64,000 nucleotides of DNA from Candidatus Shapirobacteria bacterium (lineage in GTDB: Bacteria > Patescibacteria > Microgenomatia > UBA12405): NCBI GenBank assembly GCA_028704885.1, contig JAQWEN010000001.1, forward strand, positions 496,001 through 560,000, read 5' to 3'. The translations under genes and the position numbers were made by a program. Below, one piece after another: positions 25,181 through 35,502 of the stretch; positions within the stretch are counted from its first letter, which is position 1, and each line of letters begins with the position of its first letter. A model generated the notes under the pieces. It saw nothing but the letters and a program-made list of their open reading frames with translations, was not told where the DNA came from and did no database searches.

Positions 25181-25186
25181 TATAAT
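25181..25186 (+). promoter_or_regulatory. Extended -10 box of rel
   Basis: TGATATAAT (TGn form) 9 nt before the ATG at 25196, located in the short gap after the sortase gene. Confidence 0.45.
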
Positions 25187-25195
25187 CGCTTAAGT

Positions 25196-26644
25196 ATGGC
25201 GATAGATTTATCACTAACTAAAAACTGTTGGGCAGATTTGGAAAAACATATTGATGGAAGCGGATTTAATCGGGATTTAATCAAAAAATGCTACGATTTT
25301 GCCGAAAAAGCTCATTCGGGCCAAAAAAGGGATTCGGGCGAACCATACATAACTCATCCGGCTTGGATTGCTAAGGTGGCCATGCAGTTACATATCGGTG
25401 AAGAGGCAGTTTTAGCAGCCTTACTTCATGATTGCGTTGAAGATACTAATATAACGATTGATCAAATTGCTGATGAGTTTGGAGATGAAGTAGCTCTTTT
25501 AGTTTCAGGATTGACCGAAGTGGCAAAAAAAACTAAAGGGATAGAAATTAATCAACTTAATATCGAACTTTTTAGAAAATTTTTATTTTCTTCGGTAAAT
25601 GATGTCAGAGTTTTGATTTTAAGATTAATTGATAAGTTACATAACGGTCTAACTATTCAATATATTTCTCCAGAAAGACAGCTTAAATATGGTAAAAATA
25701 TTTTGAGAGTTTATGGACCAGTGGCCGAGTATGTAGGTTTGCATTTCTTTAAAAAGATGGTGGAAGATATCGCTTTTCAAATTGTTTATCCAAAAGAAGC
25801 TGAAGAATTAAGAAAAATGTTTGAAGATAATCGTAAAAATGAAATTAAAGCTTTGGCTTTGGTAGATAAAGATTTAGTGGAATTATTAAAAATAAATAAT
25901 ATAAATGGAGCGATTGTAGAAGGCAGAATTAAAAGTCTTTATAGCACTTTTTTAAAAATTCAAAAAAAAGGAAAAGATAGGATAAAAGATAGAGTAGCTT
26001 TAAGAATTTTAACTGAAGATGTGGCTGATTGTTATAACATTTTAGGTTTATTACACGCTAAATATAATTATTTGGAAGATGAATTTGTGGATTATATCGC
26101 TAACCCAAAACCAAATGGTTACAGATCAATCCAGACCACAGTCGTTTGGAAAGAAAAACTAACAGTGGAAATTCAAATAAAAACTAAAGCCATGCATGAA
26201 TTTAACGAATTTGGACCAGCTTCTCATATAGCTTATAAATTAGGAACAGAGGCTACCGGTGGCAGTCGAGGAATGGAATGGGTAAAAGATTTGGTTAAAT
26301 GGCAGAAAAACGAGAAAGATATAAATAATTATCGACTACATGTGCTGACAGATTATATTTATGTATTTACGCCTAAAGGGGACACAATTCAGCTTGATAC
26401 TAAAAGTACTGGATTGGATTTTGCCTATAGAATACACACGGAAGTCGGCGACCATTGCAATGGAATTAAAATAAATGGAAAAATGGCAAAACTTGATACT
26501 GAACTTAAAACCGGTGATGTAGTAGAGGTTTTGATGAATAAAAAACTAAATGTCAATAAAAATTGGTTGGAAGTGGCTAAAAACCAATGGGTTAAAGGAC
26601 ATATTAGAAAGATAACCAATGTTGACGAGGAAGAAGAAGTTTGA
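25196..26644 (+). CDS. Bifunctional (p)ppGpp synthetase/hydrolase, Rel/SpoT family (short form)
   Basis: 482 aa against about 730 for full Rel proteins. The HD hydrolase domain has His54 (ITHP), HDCVED (78-83) and a DKLHN motif. The synthetase domain has RIKDRVALRI and PNGYRSIQT. A TGS domain (about residues 385-445) ends the protein; the C-terminal helical, zinc-finger and ACT domains are missing. It controls the alarmone ppGpp. Missing C-terminal domains suggest simplified ribosome sensing. Confidence 0.93.
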   Translation: MAIDLSLTKNCWADLEKHIDGSGFNRDLIKKCYDFAEKAHSGQKRDSGEPYITHPAWIAKVAMQLHIGEEAVLAALLHDCVEDTNITIDQIADEFGDEVALLVSGLTEVAKKTKGIEINQLNIELFRKFLFSSVNDVRVLILRLIDKLHNGLTIQYISPERQLKYGKNILRVYGPVAEYVGLHFFKKMVEDIAFQIVYPKEAEELRKMFEDNRKNEIKALALVDKDLVELLKINNINGAIVEGRIKSLYSTFLKIQKKGKDRIKDRVALRILTEDVADCYNILGLLHAKYNYLEDEFVDYIANPKPNGYRSIQTTVVWKEKLTVEIQIKTKAMHEFNEFGPASHIAYKLGTEATGGSRGMEWVKDLVKWQKNEKDINNYRLHVLTDYIYVFTPKGDTIQLDTKSTGLDFAYRIHTEVGDHCNGIKINGKMAKLDTELKTGDVVEVLMNKKLNVNKNWLEVAKNQWVKGHIRKITNVDEEEEV

Positions 26645-26679
26645 TATAATTATATTATAGGTTATTAAATATTAAATTA

Positions 26680-27297
26680 ATGACAGAACACGAAGAATTT
26701 TATACAAAAGAAGAGCTTCATCACTTTAACTTAAGTGATTCTGAAATAGAAAGTTTGACGGGTCATGGTTTAGGTGATGGTGAAGAACCTTCAAATGAAG
26801 GTGGTAGAAATGGGGATAAAGTAAGAAGAATAGATCATAAAAATGGAATGAGGCTGATTGATGGTCAAATTACAATTGATGAAATTACATTAAATAAAGT
26901 TCCTATTGTTTTTTATCCAACTGATGATCCTGGTGAAATGTATAAAACAAAAAATATTTCTAAAGAAAGTAAAGGAAGCCTATTATTAGAAGAAACTCCA
27001 CTAAAGGATCGACGTTATTTAAAAAAAGGAGCAACAATAGAAAGAAAATCTGATAATCAGAATTATCGCAGAGGATACACCCAAGAAGAATTAATTGCCA
27101 AAAGATTACCAGAAAACAAAACTATTAAAGGAGAAAAAAACTTCTTATATATGGTTCTAAACACAGTTAATTACGGTTATCGAGATAGGAAAGGAGAATG
27201 GCATCCTTTTGTGGCTGAGCCTGGTGAAACTTTTTATGCTCCAGTAAAATCTGAAAATAACGAAAAAAGAGAAAAAATATTAAATCGAAAAAAGTGA
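26680..27297 (+). CDS. Hydrophilic protein of unknown function
   Basis: 205 aa, rich in Glu, Lys, Gly and Asn, with no membrane segment or signal peptide. A Gly-rich acidic stretch (about residues 28-45) is followed by basic mixed segments. I recognise no domain. TGATATAAT lies 30 nt upstream. The 3' end overlaps the convergent uvrC gene by 18 nt. Confidence 0.6.
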   Translation: MTEHEEFYTKEELHHFNLSDSEIESLTGHGLGDGEEPSNEGGRNGDKVRRIDHKNGMRLIDGQITIDEITLNKVPIVFYPTDDPGEMYKTKNISKESKGSLLLEETPLKDRRYLKKGATIERKSDNQNYRRGYTQEELIAKRLPENKTIKGEKNFLYMVLNTVNYGYRDRKGEWHPFVAEPGETFYAPVKSENNEKREKILNRKK

Positions 27298-28527
27298 TTT
27301 TTTGATTAGACTTTGGCGATAATTATTGGCAAAACGATGAGCTTCGTCTCGAAGTTGTTGAAGAAGTTGAAGAGAAGGCGAATTTTTAGGTAATTTAATT
27401 TCTTCCCATGAATCCCCTGTTTTTATAACTATGATTTCTTCTCTTTTGGCTAATCCAATGACAGGAATATTGGTAATTGAGGTGGTAGATGAAACTTGAG
27501 GTTTACCACCATCAACTAAAATAAAATCTGGCAATGTCCATTCTGGGTGTTTAAGACGACGATAAACAATTTCTTTAATCATAAATTGATCGTCCTGAGT
27601 AACTTTGGTATAAATCTTAAATTGACGATATTCATCTTTAGTAATTCTTCCTTGTTGAAAAACAACCATAGAACCAACAAAAAATTTAGGACCAAGATTG
27701 GAAATATCGTAGGCTTCAAAACGATTAATATTTTTTAATTTAGGAAAATAGGGAGCCAAAATGGTTTTTAAATCGCGAAGAGCTTTACTGATTTGATCTT
27801 CTTGTAATTCAACTTTTTGATAAAGATTACTCAAGTTTTTCCAGCCAGAAATAATGTAATTAAGAGAGCTAATTTGATCGCGACGAACTTTGGCCATTTC
27901 AAAATTATTTACTTTAGAAAAAATATTCATTTCTTTTTCTAATTTAAAAATTAATTTAGAAAAATTACCATTTAAAATATGTTTGATTCTAAGAACATTT
28001 TTTTTATATTCTTTTAGATCTGGTTCTAGGCCAGGACACAAACCAAGATGACAATAAAGACACTTTTTAGGCCCGTGAACAGACGAATAAAAAGGAAATA
28101 TCGCTCGTATGGTTTTTAAAAGATTTCTGACGGCAGCACTGTCAGGAAAAGGACCATAAAAAAAACAATTTGGATTTAAGTTTGATTTAAAAGCTGGTTT
28201 AATTAAAGGAATTTTGTCTTTGGAGATGGTGATATAAATATAGCTTTTGTCGTCTTTTAATTGAGAATTAAATTTGGGACGATATTGTTTAATTAAACTG
28301 GATTCTAAAATTAAAGCTTCAATTTCTGAACCGACAATATAAAAATCAATTTTGGCAATTTGAGAAACTAATTGTTTGGTTTTATAGCCAAGAGCTTCAT
28401 CACTTTTGAAATATTGAGAAACGCGTTTTTTTAAATTAATGGCCTTGCCAATATAAATAATTTTATTATCGGAATTTTTGTAAATATAAACGCCTGGTGA
28501 TGAAGGAATTAATTTTAAATCGAGCAT
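27280..28527 (-). CDS. uvrC: UvrABC nuclease subunit C, short form
   Basis: 415 aa against about 600 for typical UvrC. The GIY-YIG nuclease domain (about residues 10-90, YIYKN...IIYIGKA) makes the 3' incision. A shortened UVR region and the RNase H-like 5'-incision domain follow (YDISN, FILVDGGKPQV, RDEAHRFA). The protein ends soon after the last motif, so the C-terminal tandem helix-hairpin-helix is absent. Last gene of the uvrB-uvrA-uvrC operon, overlapping uvrA by 13 nt. Confidence 0.93.
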   Translation of the reverse strand: MLDLKLIPSSPGVYIYKNSDNKIIYIGKAINLKKRVSQYFKSDEALGYKTKQLVSQIAKIDFYIVGSEIEALILESSLIKQYRPKFNSQLKDDKSYIYITISKDKIPLIKPAFKSNLNPNCFFYGPFPDSAAVRNLLKTIRAIFPFYSSVHGPKKCLYCHLGLCPGLEPDLKEYKKNVLRIKHILNGNFSKLIFKLEKEMNIFSKVNNFEMAKVRRDQISSLNYIISGWKNLSNLYQKVELQEDQISKALRDLKTILAPYFPKLKNINRFEAYDISNLGPKFFVGSMVVFQQGRITKDEYRQFKIYTKVTQDDQFMIKEIVYRRLKHPEWTLPDFILVDGGKPQVSSTTSITNIPVIGLAKREEIIVIKTGDSWEEIKLPKNSPSLQLLQQLRDEAHRFANNYRQSLIKKSLFSI

Positions 28528-31184
28528 TTTTTCAAATATTGACCGGTATAACTTTTAGCAACATTCATAACATCTTGAACTGTACCAGTAGCGACAATTT
28601 CACCACCTTTGTCTCCACCTTCAGGACCAAGATCGATAATCCAATCTGCATTTTTAATAACATCTAAATTATGTTCTATTAAAACGACTGTATTACCTTT
28701 ATCAACCAATTGACGTAAAACTTTAATTAATTTATCGACATCATAAAAATGAAGACCAGTGGTGGGTTCGTCGAGAATGTAGAGCATTTTGCCGTCAAAT
28801 TGTTTAACTAATTCACGGCTGATTTTAAGACGCTGAGATTCACCGCCAGAAAGAGTATTTGATGGTTGGCCTAATTCTAAATAACCAAGTCCGACATCTT
28901 GAATTGTTTTTAATTTGCGGCTTAATTTAGGTAAATTTTTGAAAAATTCTAGAGCTTCATCGACAGTCATTTTTAAAATTTCGGCAATATTTTTACCTTT
29001 ATATTCAACCTCGAGAGTTTCATCTTTAAAACGAGAACCATGACATTCGTCGCAAGTGACATAAAGATCGGGCATAAATTGCATTTCAATTTTAATTTGA
29101 CCTTGGCCTTCACAAACTGGACAACGACCATTTTTAACATTGAAAGAAAAACGATTTTTATCAAAACCGCGTAATTTGGCCTCAATAGTTTGAGCCATTA
29201 AAACTCGAATGTCATCAAAAATTTTAGTGTAGGTGGCTGGGTTACTGCGTGGAGTACGACCAACTGGAGATTGATCAACTAATAAAACATCAGAGATATT
29301 TTCACAACCAGTAATTTTATCGAATTGACCAATGGTTCCATAATAAGCACCAAGAGTGGCTTTACGAACACCACCATACAAAGTGTCATGAATCAAAGTA
29401 GATTTACCGGAACCAGAAACACCGGTGACACAAATTAATTTGTTGAGAGGAAAATCAACATTAATGTTTTTTAAATTCCATTGATGAGCATTAATAATAG
29501 AAATTTTTGGACTGGTTTTAATATTAACGGGGTTAATTTTAGATTCGATTTTTAATTTACCTGATAAATATTTACCGGTTAAAGATTTTGGATTATTTTT
29601 AATTTCTTCAAAAGTACCTTCGGCGACAATTTCACCACCAGCTTTACCGGCATATGTTCCAAAATCAACGATATGATCGGCATTTTTAATAACATCTTCA
29701 TCATGTTCAACAATAACCACGGTGTTACCTAAATCTTTTAATTTTTTAAGAGTGCCGATGAGACGATCATTATCACGAGAATGAAGACCAATGGTTGGTT
29801 CATCAAGAATATACAAAACTCCGGTTAGACCAGTTCCAATTTGACTGGCTAAACGAATTCGCTGAGCTTCACCGCTAGAAAGCGTGCCGGCTTCACGGTC
29901 GAGACTTAAATAATCAAGACCGACGGCTAATAAAAACTCGAGACGAGAAGCTAGTTCTTTTTGAATAGGAATAACAATTTCTTTTTCTTTATCACTTTGC
30001 AATATCGATTCGAGATTATTAATCCAAGCGGATAATTTTTCGATAGGAAATTGGGTGACTTCATAAATTGTTTTTTCTAAGACAGTGATTGATAAAGCTT
30101 CAGGGCTAAGACGGGAACCATGACAAGATGGACACTCTTCTTTAATCATGAAATGTTCCAATTCTTCACGGACAACATCACTTTGAGAAGTGAGATAACG
30201 ACTTTCGAGCATTTTAGCTTTCCACTCTGGAAATTGAGTGCGATCGATTTGAAATTTAGATCCTAAACCTTTACATTCAGGACAAGCACCTTCGGGAGAA
30301 TTAAAAGAAAATAAACGTGGTTCAATTTCTGGAAGTGAAAGATTACAGATAGGACAGGCATAATCTTCAGAATAAAGAGTATCAGATATTTCTTTTGGTT
30401 GATCTGGAAATGTAAATCCGGGATCTTTAACTTCGGAAGCAATGACTAAACCGTTGGATAATTTCATGGCTTGCTCAACATCATCAATCAAACGATCATA
30501 AATGGCTTTTTCATTTTTAAGAGTGTCTTTACTAATAGAAGTACGATCAATAACAACATCAATGTTATGTTTGTTAGTTTTGGCAATACCAAAATCAGAG
30601 TAAAGATCAACTAAATGATTGTCAATTCGAATAAATTTATATCCTTGTTTTCTTAAATTTTCAGTAAGTCCATGGAAATCCCCTTTTTTGTCGCGAATCA
30701 CTGGAGCTAAAATTAAAAGTCGATAAATATTTAAACCATGAGCTTCAAGACGAGCAATATTTAAAATCTGGGTGACAATCTGTTTACTGGTTTGAGGTGA
30801 AACTTCACGTCCACAATTTGGACAATGAGGATGACCAATGCGAGCAAATAATAGACGTAAATAATCGTAAATTTCAGTGACAGTGCCAACAGTTGATCGA
30901 GGATTATGGGAAATAGCTTTTTGATTAATGGCAATTGCTGGAGATAGACCTTCGATTAAGTCAACTTCGGGACGTTTCATGTTGCCTAAAAATTGACGGG
31001 CATATGACGAAAGAGATTCCATGTAGCGACGCTGACCCTCAGCAAAAAGGGTATCAAAAGCCATACTAGATTTGCCGGAGCCAGAAACACCAGTAAAGAC
31101 AGTCATTTTATTTTTGTCGAATTCGAAAGAAACATTTTTTAGATTGTTTTCTCGAGCTCCTTTTACAATTATTTTATCGATCAT
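28515..31184 (-). CDS. uvrA: UvrABC system protein A
   Basis: 889 aa. Two ABC ATPase modules: Walker A FTGVSGSGKSS near residue 30 and VTGVSGSGKST in the second half, with signatures LSSGEAQRIRL and LSGGESQRL. Zinc modules are seen as CPNC, CPIC...CPEC and CPVC...CDEC. UvrA finds DNA damage and loads UvrB. The ATG overlaps the uvrB stop by 4 nt. Confidence 0.98.
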   Translation of the reverse strand: MIDKIIVKGARENNLKNVSFEFDKNKMTVFTGVSGSGKSSMAFDTLFAEGQRRYMESLSSYARQFLGNMKRPEVDLIEGLSPAIAINQKAISHNPRSTVGTVTEIYDYLRLLFARIGHPHCPNCGREVSPQTSKQIVTQILNIARLEAHGLNIYRLLILAPVIRDKKGDFHGLTENLRKQGYKFIRIDNHLVDLYSDFGIAKTNKHNIDVVIDRTSISKDTLKNEKAIYDRLIDDVEQAMKLSNGLVIASEVKDPGFTFPDQPKEISDTLYSEDYACPICNLSLPEIEPRLFSFNSPEGACPECKGLGSKFQIDRTQFPEWKAKMLESRYLTSQSDVVREELEHFMIKEECPSCHGSRLSPEALSITVLEKTIYEVTQFPIEKLSAWINNLESILQSDKEKEIVIPIQKELASRLEFLLAVGLDYLSLDREAGTLSSGEAQRIRLASQIGTGLTGVLYILDEPTIGLHSRDNDRLIGTLKKLKDLGNTVVIVEHDEDVIKNADHIVDFGTYAGKAGGEIVAEGTFEEIKNNPKSLTGKYLSGKLKIESKINPVNIKTSPKISIINAHQWNLKNINVDFPLNKLICVTGVSGSGKSTLIHDTLYGGVRKATLGAYYGTIGQFDKITGCENISDVLLVDQSPVGRTPRSNPATYTKIFDDIRVLMAQTIEAKLRGFDKNRFSFNVKNGRCPVCEGQGQIKIEMQFMPDLYVTCDECHGSRFKDETLEVEYKGKNIAEILKMTVDEALEFFKNLPKLSRKLKTIQDVGLGYLELGQPSNTLSGGESQRLKISRELVKQFDGKMLYILDEPTTGLHFYDVDKLIKVLRQLVDKGNTVVLIEHNLDVIKNADWIIDLGPEGGDKGGEIVATGTVQDVMNVAKSYTGQYLKKCSI

Positions 31185-33175
31185 AAATTTTCTATGTTTT
31201 TAATTTTATCTCGGATACGAATTGCTTCTTCAAAATTTAAGTCAGCCGCAAAGGTACGCATTTGTTTCTTTAATTCTTTAATATGTTTAGTTCTTTGTGG
31301 TGGAGTGAGATCTAAAACGTCAACTTTATCAAGATCAGTTTTACCTTCGGACTGAATTAATTCTATTATTTGAGGACGGATAGATTTTACCACACTTTGG
31401 GGAATAATGTGATTATCTTCATTATATTTTACTTGAATTTTACGTCGACGGTTAACTTCTTTAATAGCTCCATCCATGGCATCAGAAATTGAATCGGCAT
31501 ATAAAATTACTTGACCATCAAGATGTCGGGACGCTCGACCCATAATTTGAATTAAGGCAGATTTAGAACGTAAAAATCCCTGTTGATCAGCATCAAGAAT
31601 GGCAACTAAACTAACTTCAGGAAGATCAAGACCTTCGCGCAAAAGATTAATACCGACTAAAACGTCATAATTTCCAGAACGTAAATCATCTAAAATTTTA
31701 GAACGTTCAAGAGTGACGATATCAGAATGAAGATAAGCAACTTTTAAATCGGTACCAGTTTTATTGGGATCAGATAAATAAGCTGATAAATCTTCCGCCA
31801 TACGTTTGGTTAAAGTGGTGACTAAAACTCTCTCTTTATTAACGACTCGTTTTTTGATTTCTTCAATTAAGTCAGGAATCTGATTTTTACTAGATTTAAC
31901 AGTAATTTGAGGATCAATAAGACCAGTCGGACGAATAATTTGTTCAATAATATTATTTTTAGAATCATTAATCTCATATGGCGATGGAGTAGCGGAAAGA
32001 TAAATAATTTTAGAAACTCGAGAATTAAATTCATCAAAAGTTAAAGGTCGATTATCAAAAGCTGATGGAAGCCTAAAACCAAAATCAACTAAATTTTTCT
32101 TTCGAGCTTGGTCGCCAGCATGCATGCCGCCAATTTGAGGAATGGTGACATGAGATTCATCAATGATGGTTAAAAAATTGTCACCCCAAAGATGATGAAA
32201 ATAATCAACAAGAGTATATGGTGGATCGCCGGGTTTGCGGTTTTTGTCAAAATAAATTGAATAGTTTTCAATACCGTTGATATAACCGGTTTCTTGAAGC
32301 ATTTCTAAATCATATTCAACACGCTGTTGAATTCGATGAGCTTCTAAAATTTTATTTTGCTTTTTAAAAAGTTCGACTTGTTTAGCACAATCTTTTCTAA
32401 TATTTTCAAAAACTTCTGGTAAATTTTTATCACCGCCAACATATTGTTTGGCTGGGAAAAGTTTAAAACTTTCCAATATTTGTTCTTGGGCAGTCAGCGG
32501 ATGATGTTGAATAATTTTAATTAATTTTTCATCGTCAAATTCGAGAGATAAAAATGATTCTGTATAAGATGGCCAAATTTCAATATTTTCTCCTCTGACT
32601 CGAAAAGTGTTACGTTTAAATTCAAGTTCAGAACGAGTGTAAAAAAGAGAGATAAAAGATTCAAAAAGTTGACGACGTGGATAATTTTGACCTATTTTTA
32701 AGTCTAAAGCTTTGTTTTGAAATTCAGCCGGATCACCAATGTTGTAAATACAACTAACTGAAGCAATAACGATATTATCATTGCCTGACAAAAGATTAGA
32801 CGAAGCTTCAAGACGAAGCCGATCAATCATGTCGTTAATTTGAACTTCTTTGGCAATATAAGTGTCGGAAGAAGGAATATAGGCTTCAGGTTGATAATAA
32901 TCATAATAAGAAACAAAATAGGAAACTTTATTGTTGGGAAAGAGTTCTTTAAATTCCTGATAAAGTTGACCGGCTAAAGTTTTGTTATGAGAAATTACCA
33001 AAGTTGGTAATTGAGTTTTTTGGATAACATTGGCAATGGTAAAAGTCTTACCAGATCCAGTAACACCCAGCAAGGTTTGGCGATTAATTCCATTGTTTAA
33101 ATTAGTGACTAATTTATCAATGGCTTGGGGCTGATCGCCAGAGGGCTGAAATGATGAATTTAGTTCAAACGGCAC
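31181..33175 (-). CDS. uvrB: UvrABC system protein B
   Basis: 664 aa from a GTG start. Superfamily 2 helicase: Walker A GVTGSGKT, the beta-hairpin region YYDYYQPEAYIP, DESHVTIPQ, motif VI QIMGRASRH, and the C-terminal UVR motif that docks UvrC. UvrB verifies damage and positions UvrC. First gene of the uvrBAC operon; TAAAAT lies 7 nt before the GTG. Confidence 0.98.
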   Translation of the reverse strand: MPFELNSSFQPSGDQPQAIDKLVTNLNNGINRQTLLGVTGSGKTFTIANVIQKTQLPTLVISHNKTLAGQLYQEFKELFPNNKVSYFVSYYDYYQPEAYIPSSDTYIAKEVQINDMIDRLRLEASSNLLSGNDNIVIASVSCIYNIGDPAEFQNKALDLKIGQNYPRRQLFESFISLFYTRSELEFKRNTFRVRGENIEIWPSYTESFLSLEFDDEKLIKIIQHHPLTAQEQILESFKLFPAKQYVGGDKNLPEVFENIRKDCAKQVELFKKQNKILEAHRIQQRVEYDLEMLQETGYINGIENYSIYFDKNRKPGDPPYTLVDYFHHLWGDNFLTIIDESHVTIPQIGGMHAGDQARKKNLVDFGFRLPSAFDNRPLTFDEFNSRVSKIIYLSATPSPYEINDSKNNIIEQIIRPTGLIDPQITVKSSKNQIPDLIEEIKKRVVNKERVLVTTLTKRMAEDLSAYLSDPNKTGTDLKVAYLHSDIVTLERSKILDDLRSGNYDVLVGINLLREGLDLPEVSLVAILDADQQGFLRSKSALIQIMGRASRHLDGQVILYADSISDAMDGAIKEVNRRRKIQVKYNEDNHIIPQSVVKSIRPQIIELIQSEGKTDLDKVDVLDLTPPQRTKHIKELKKQMRTFAADLNFEEAIRIRDKIKNIENL

Positions 33176-33182
33176 AGTATAT

Positions 33183-33188
33183 ATTTTA
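33183..33188 (-). promoter_or_regulatory. -10-like box of the uvrBAC operon
   Basis: TAAAAT (in TTTGATAAAAT, TGn form) ends 7 nt before the uvrB GTG at 33175. No LexA-type palindrome was noticed next to it. Confidence 0.45.
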
Positions 33189-33258
33189 TCAAAGTTTTGG
33201 GTTTTATTTGGTAAAAACTGACTTAGTTTGTTTTATTGAATAAAATTAAATTTAAAAA

Positions 33259-33264
33259 TATACT
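33259..33264 (+). promoter_or_regulatory. -10-like box of tdk
   Basis: TATACT 8 nt before the ATG at 33273. Confidence 0.35.
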
Positions 33265-33272
33265 TGGCTTGT

Positions 33273-33887
33273 ATGAAAACTGGACTTATTGAAGTAATTT
33301 ACGGGCCAATGTTTTCCGGTAAAACCAGTGAATTAATTAGACAAATTGAAATGGCTATGATTTCTAAATCGGAAATAATAGCTTTTAAGCCAAAAATTGA
33401 TGGTCGATATAAAAAATATAAAATATGTACCAATAATGGGCGTTCTTTAAGATCGGTGGTAGTAAAAAATTCTTTAGAGATTATCGAAGTAATTAAAAAA
33501 ACTAAAAAACCAATAACAAAAATATTTATCGATGAGGTTCAATTTTTTGATAAAAAAATTGTTGATGTAGTTACTTTTTTATCAAAAGATAAAGGTATTG
33601 GTGTAACTGTAGCTGGCTTAGCTCAAGATTTTAGAGGAGAACCATTTGGTCAAATGCCAAATTTATTGGGAATGGCTCAAAAAGTTCAAAGTTTGACCGC
33701 TATCTGTGTTTATGAAAAAGAAAATGGCACTCTTTGCCAAAGACCAGCCTGTTTTACTCAAAGATTGATTAATGGGAAAGCAGCTTCTTATGACAGCCCA
33801 ATTATTCTAGTTGACGGGGCTAATTCTTATACGGCAAGGTGCGAAAAACATTGGGAAGTTCCCAATAGGCCAGAAACTAAATTGTAA
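33273..33887 (+). CDS. tdk: Thymidine kinase, type II
   Basis: 204 aa from the ATG at 33273 (an upstream TTG would add three residues). Walker A is GPMFSGKT, the Walker B region IDEVQFFD, and the lasso region ends near YEKENGTLCQRPACFTQR with zinc-binding Cys. It phosphorylates thymidine for dTTP salvage, as expected for a cell without de novo nucleotide synthesis. Confidence 0.95.
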   Translation: MKTGLIEVIYGPMFSGKTSELIRQIEMAMISKSEIIAFKPKIDGRYKKYKICTNNGRSLRSVVVKNSLEIIEVIKKTKKPITKIFIDEVQFFDKKIVDVVTFLSKDKGIGVTVAGLAQDFRGEPFGQMPNLLGMAQKVQSLTAICVYEKENGTLCQRPACFTQRLINGKAASYDSPIILVDGANSYTARCEKHWEVPNRPETKL

Positions 33888-33928
33888 TATTGTAAACAAT
33901 AAATTATACGTGTAATATTTTTGTAAAC

Positions 33929-35464
33929 ATGCTTACAAAAATATTGTCGATGGCAAATATTGGTTTAAAAACTGAAAATGTGGAAGTGGAAGTTAATGTG
34001 GCAGATAAAGGTTTTCCTGGATTTGGAATTGTCGGTTTAGCCAGCAAAGCGGTGGAGGAAACAAAAGAGAGAGTAAAAACAGCGATTATTAATTCGGATA
34101 TTGAATTTCCAACAGCAAAAATTACAATTAATTTGGCGCCAGCTGACTTGGCAAAAGAAGGTTCTGGCTATGATTTACCGGTGGCAATCGGAATTATTTC
34201 TGCGATTGGCGAATTAGTTTTACCAAAAGAAAAAGCTTATTTTTATGGAGAATTATCTTTGGATGGAAGTTTACGTCATACTAGAGGTGTATTTTTATTG
34301 GCACTTTTGGCAAAAGAAGAAGGTGTTAAAAATATTTTTGTACCAAGAATGAGTGCTAATGAGGCTAGTGTGGTTGAGGATATAAATGTTTATCCAGTTG
34401 ATAATTTAAAAAGTCTGATTAGACATTTTAAAGGTGAAAAATTAATTGAAGCTTTAAAACCAGTAAATGTGACAGAAATTTTAAGCGACATAACTCCAGA
34501 ATTCGATTTTAGTGAAGTTTTAGGGCAACAACAGGCAAAAAGAGCTTTAGAAATTGCGGCAGCTGGCGGACATAATATTTTTATGATGGGACCTCCTGGA
34601 TCGGGAAAAACAATGTTGGCTCGAGCAATGGCTGGCATTTTGCCAAACTTAACCGAAAAGGAAAGTTTAGAAGTGACTAAAATTTATTCCCTGACAGGAA
34701 ATATTCCACCAGGCGGATCTTTGATTAGACAAAGACCTTTTAGAAGCCCACATCATACAACTTCACAAATTGGGTTGATTGGGGGCGGCAGTAATCCCCA
34801 CCCCGGAGAAATATCTTTGGCTCACCGAGGGGTATTATTTTTAGATGAATTTCCTGAATTTGGGAGAAATTCACTTGAAGCTTTAAGACAACCATTGGAA
34901 GATGGTTATGTTTGCGTGTCGAGGGCAGCCGGCTCAGTAACTTTTCCAGCCCAATTTATGTTAGTGGCAGCGGCAAATCCTTGCCCGTGCGGCCATTTAG
35001 GTGATCCAAAAAAAGATTGTAAATGCAGCGGTTATCAAATTTTGAATTATCAAAAAAAATTGTCTGGGCCAATAATGGACAGAATTGATTTACATTTAAC
35101 AGTGCCGGCAGTTGATGTAAATAATTTGATGATTGATAAAGAAAAAGTAAAAGGAGAAAGTTCGGTGGAAATTAAAAAACGAATAAATGAAGCTAGAAAA
35201 ATTCAGAGTGAAAGATTCAAAAGTTTGGCTCATATTCACAGTAATTCGGATATGAAAAATAGCCATTTAAAAGAATTTGCTAAATTAAGTGATGAAGCAA
35301 ATTTACTGTTAAAACAGGCTGTTAATAAATTTGCATTGTCAGCTAGATCTTATTTTAGATTAATAAAAGTGGCTCGAACCATTGCTGATTTAGAAAAATC
35401 AGAAATAATCAAAGAAGTTCATGTGGCGGAAGCGCTGCAATATCGTGTGAGGAATGATGGTTAG
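33929..35464 (+). CDS. comM: YifB/ComM-family AAA+ helicase (Mg-chelatase-like)
   Basis: 511 aa. The N-terminal ChlI-type domain has PGFGIVGLASKAV and INLAPADLAKEGSGYDLP. The AAA+ core has GPPGSGKTMLARA, Walker B VLFLDEFPEF, sensor NPCPCG and a C-terminal Mg_chelatase_C domain. ComM promotes branch migration during natural transformation. With yraN and dprA downstream it forms a DNA-uptake or recombination gene set. Confidence 0.95.
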   Translation: MLTKILSMANIGLKTENVEVEVNVADKGFPGFGIVGLASKAVEETKERVKTAIINSDIEFPTAKITINLAPADLAKEGSGYDLPVAIGIISAIGELVLPKEKAYFYGELSLDGSLRHTRGVFLLALLAKEEGVKNIFVPRMSANEASVVEDINVYPVDNLKSLIRHFKGEKLIEALKPVNVTEILSDITPEFDFSEVLGQQQAKRALEIAAAGGHNIFMMGPPGSGKTMLARAMAGILPNLTEKESLEVTKIYSLTGNIPPGGSLIRQRPFRSPHHTTSQIGLIGGGSNPHPGEISLAHRGVLFLDEFPEFGRNSLEALRQPLEDGYVCVSRAAGSVTFPAQFMLVAAANPCPCGHLGDPKKDCKCSGYQILNYQKKLSGPIMDRIDLHLTVPAVDVNNLMIDKEKVKGESSVEIKKRINEARKIQSERFKSLAHIHSNSDMKNSHLKEFAKLSDEANLLLKQAVNKFALSARSYFRLIKVARTIADLEKSEIIKEVHVAEALQYRVRNDG

Positions 35465-35502
35465 CTTATAAGATTATCAGTTTGTCAGATTATCAGATAA
35501 AA

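Noticed and set aside
34390..34638. Open frames antisense to comM, typA, argS, secA and other long genes
   Set aside because: They lie wholly inside well-supported genes and show no domain, start signal or codon pattern of their own.
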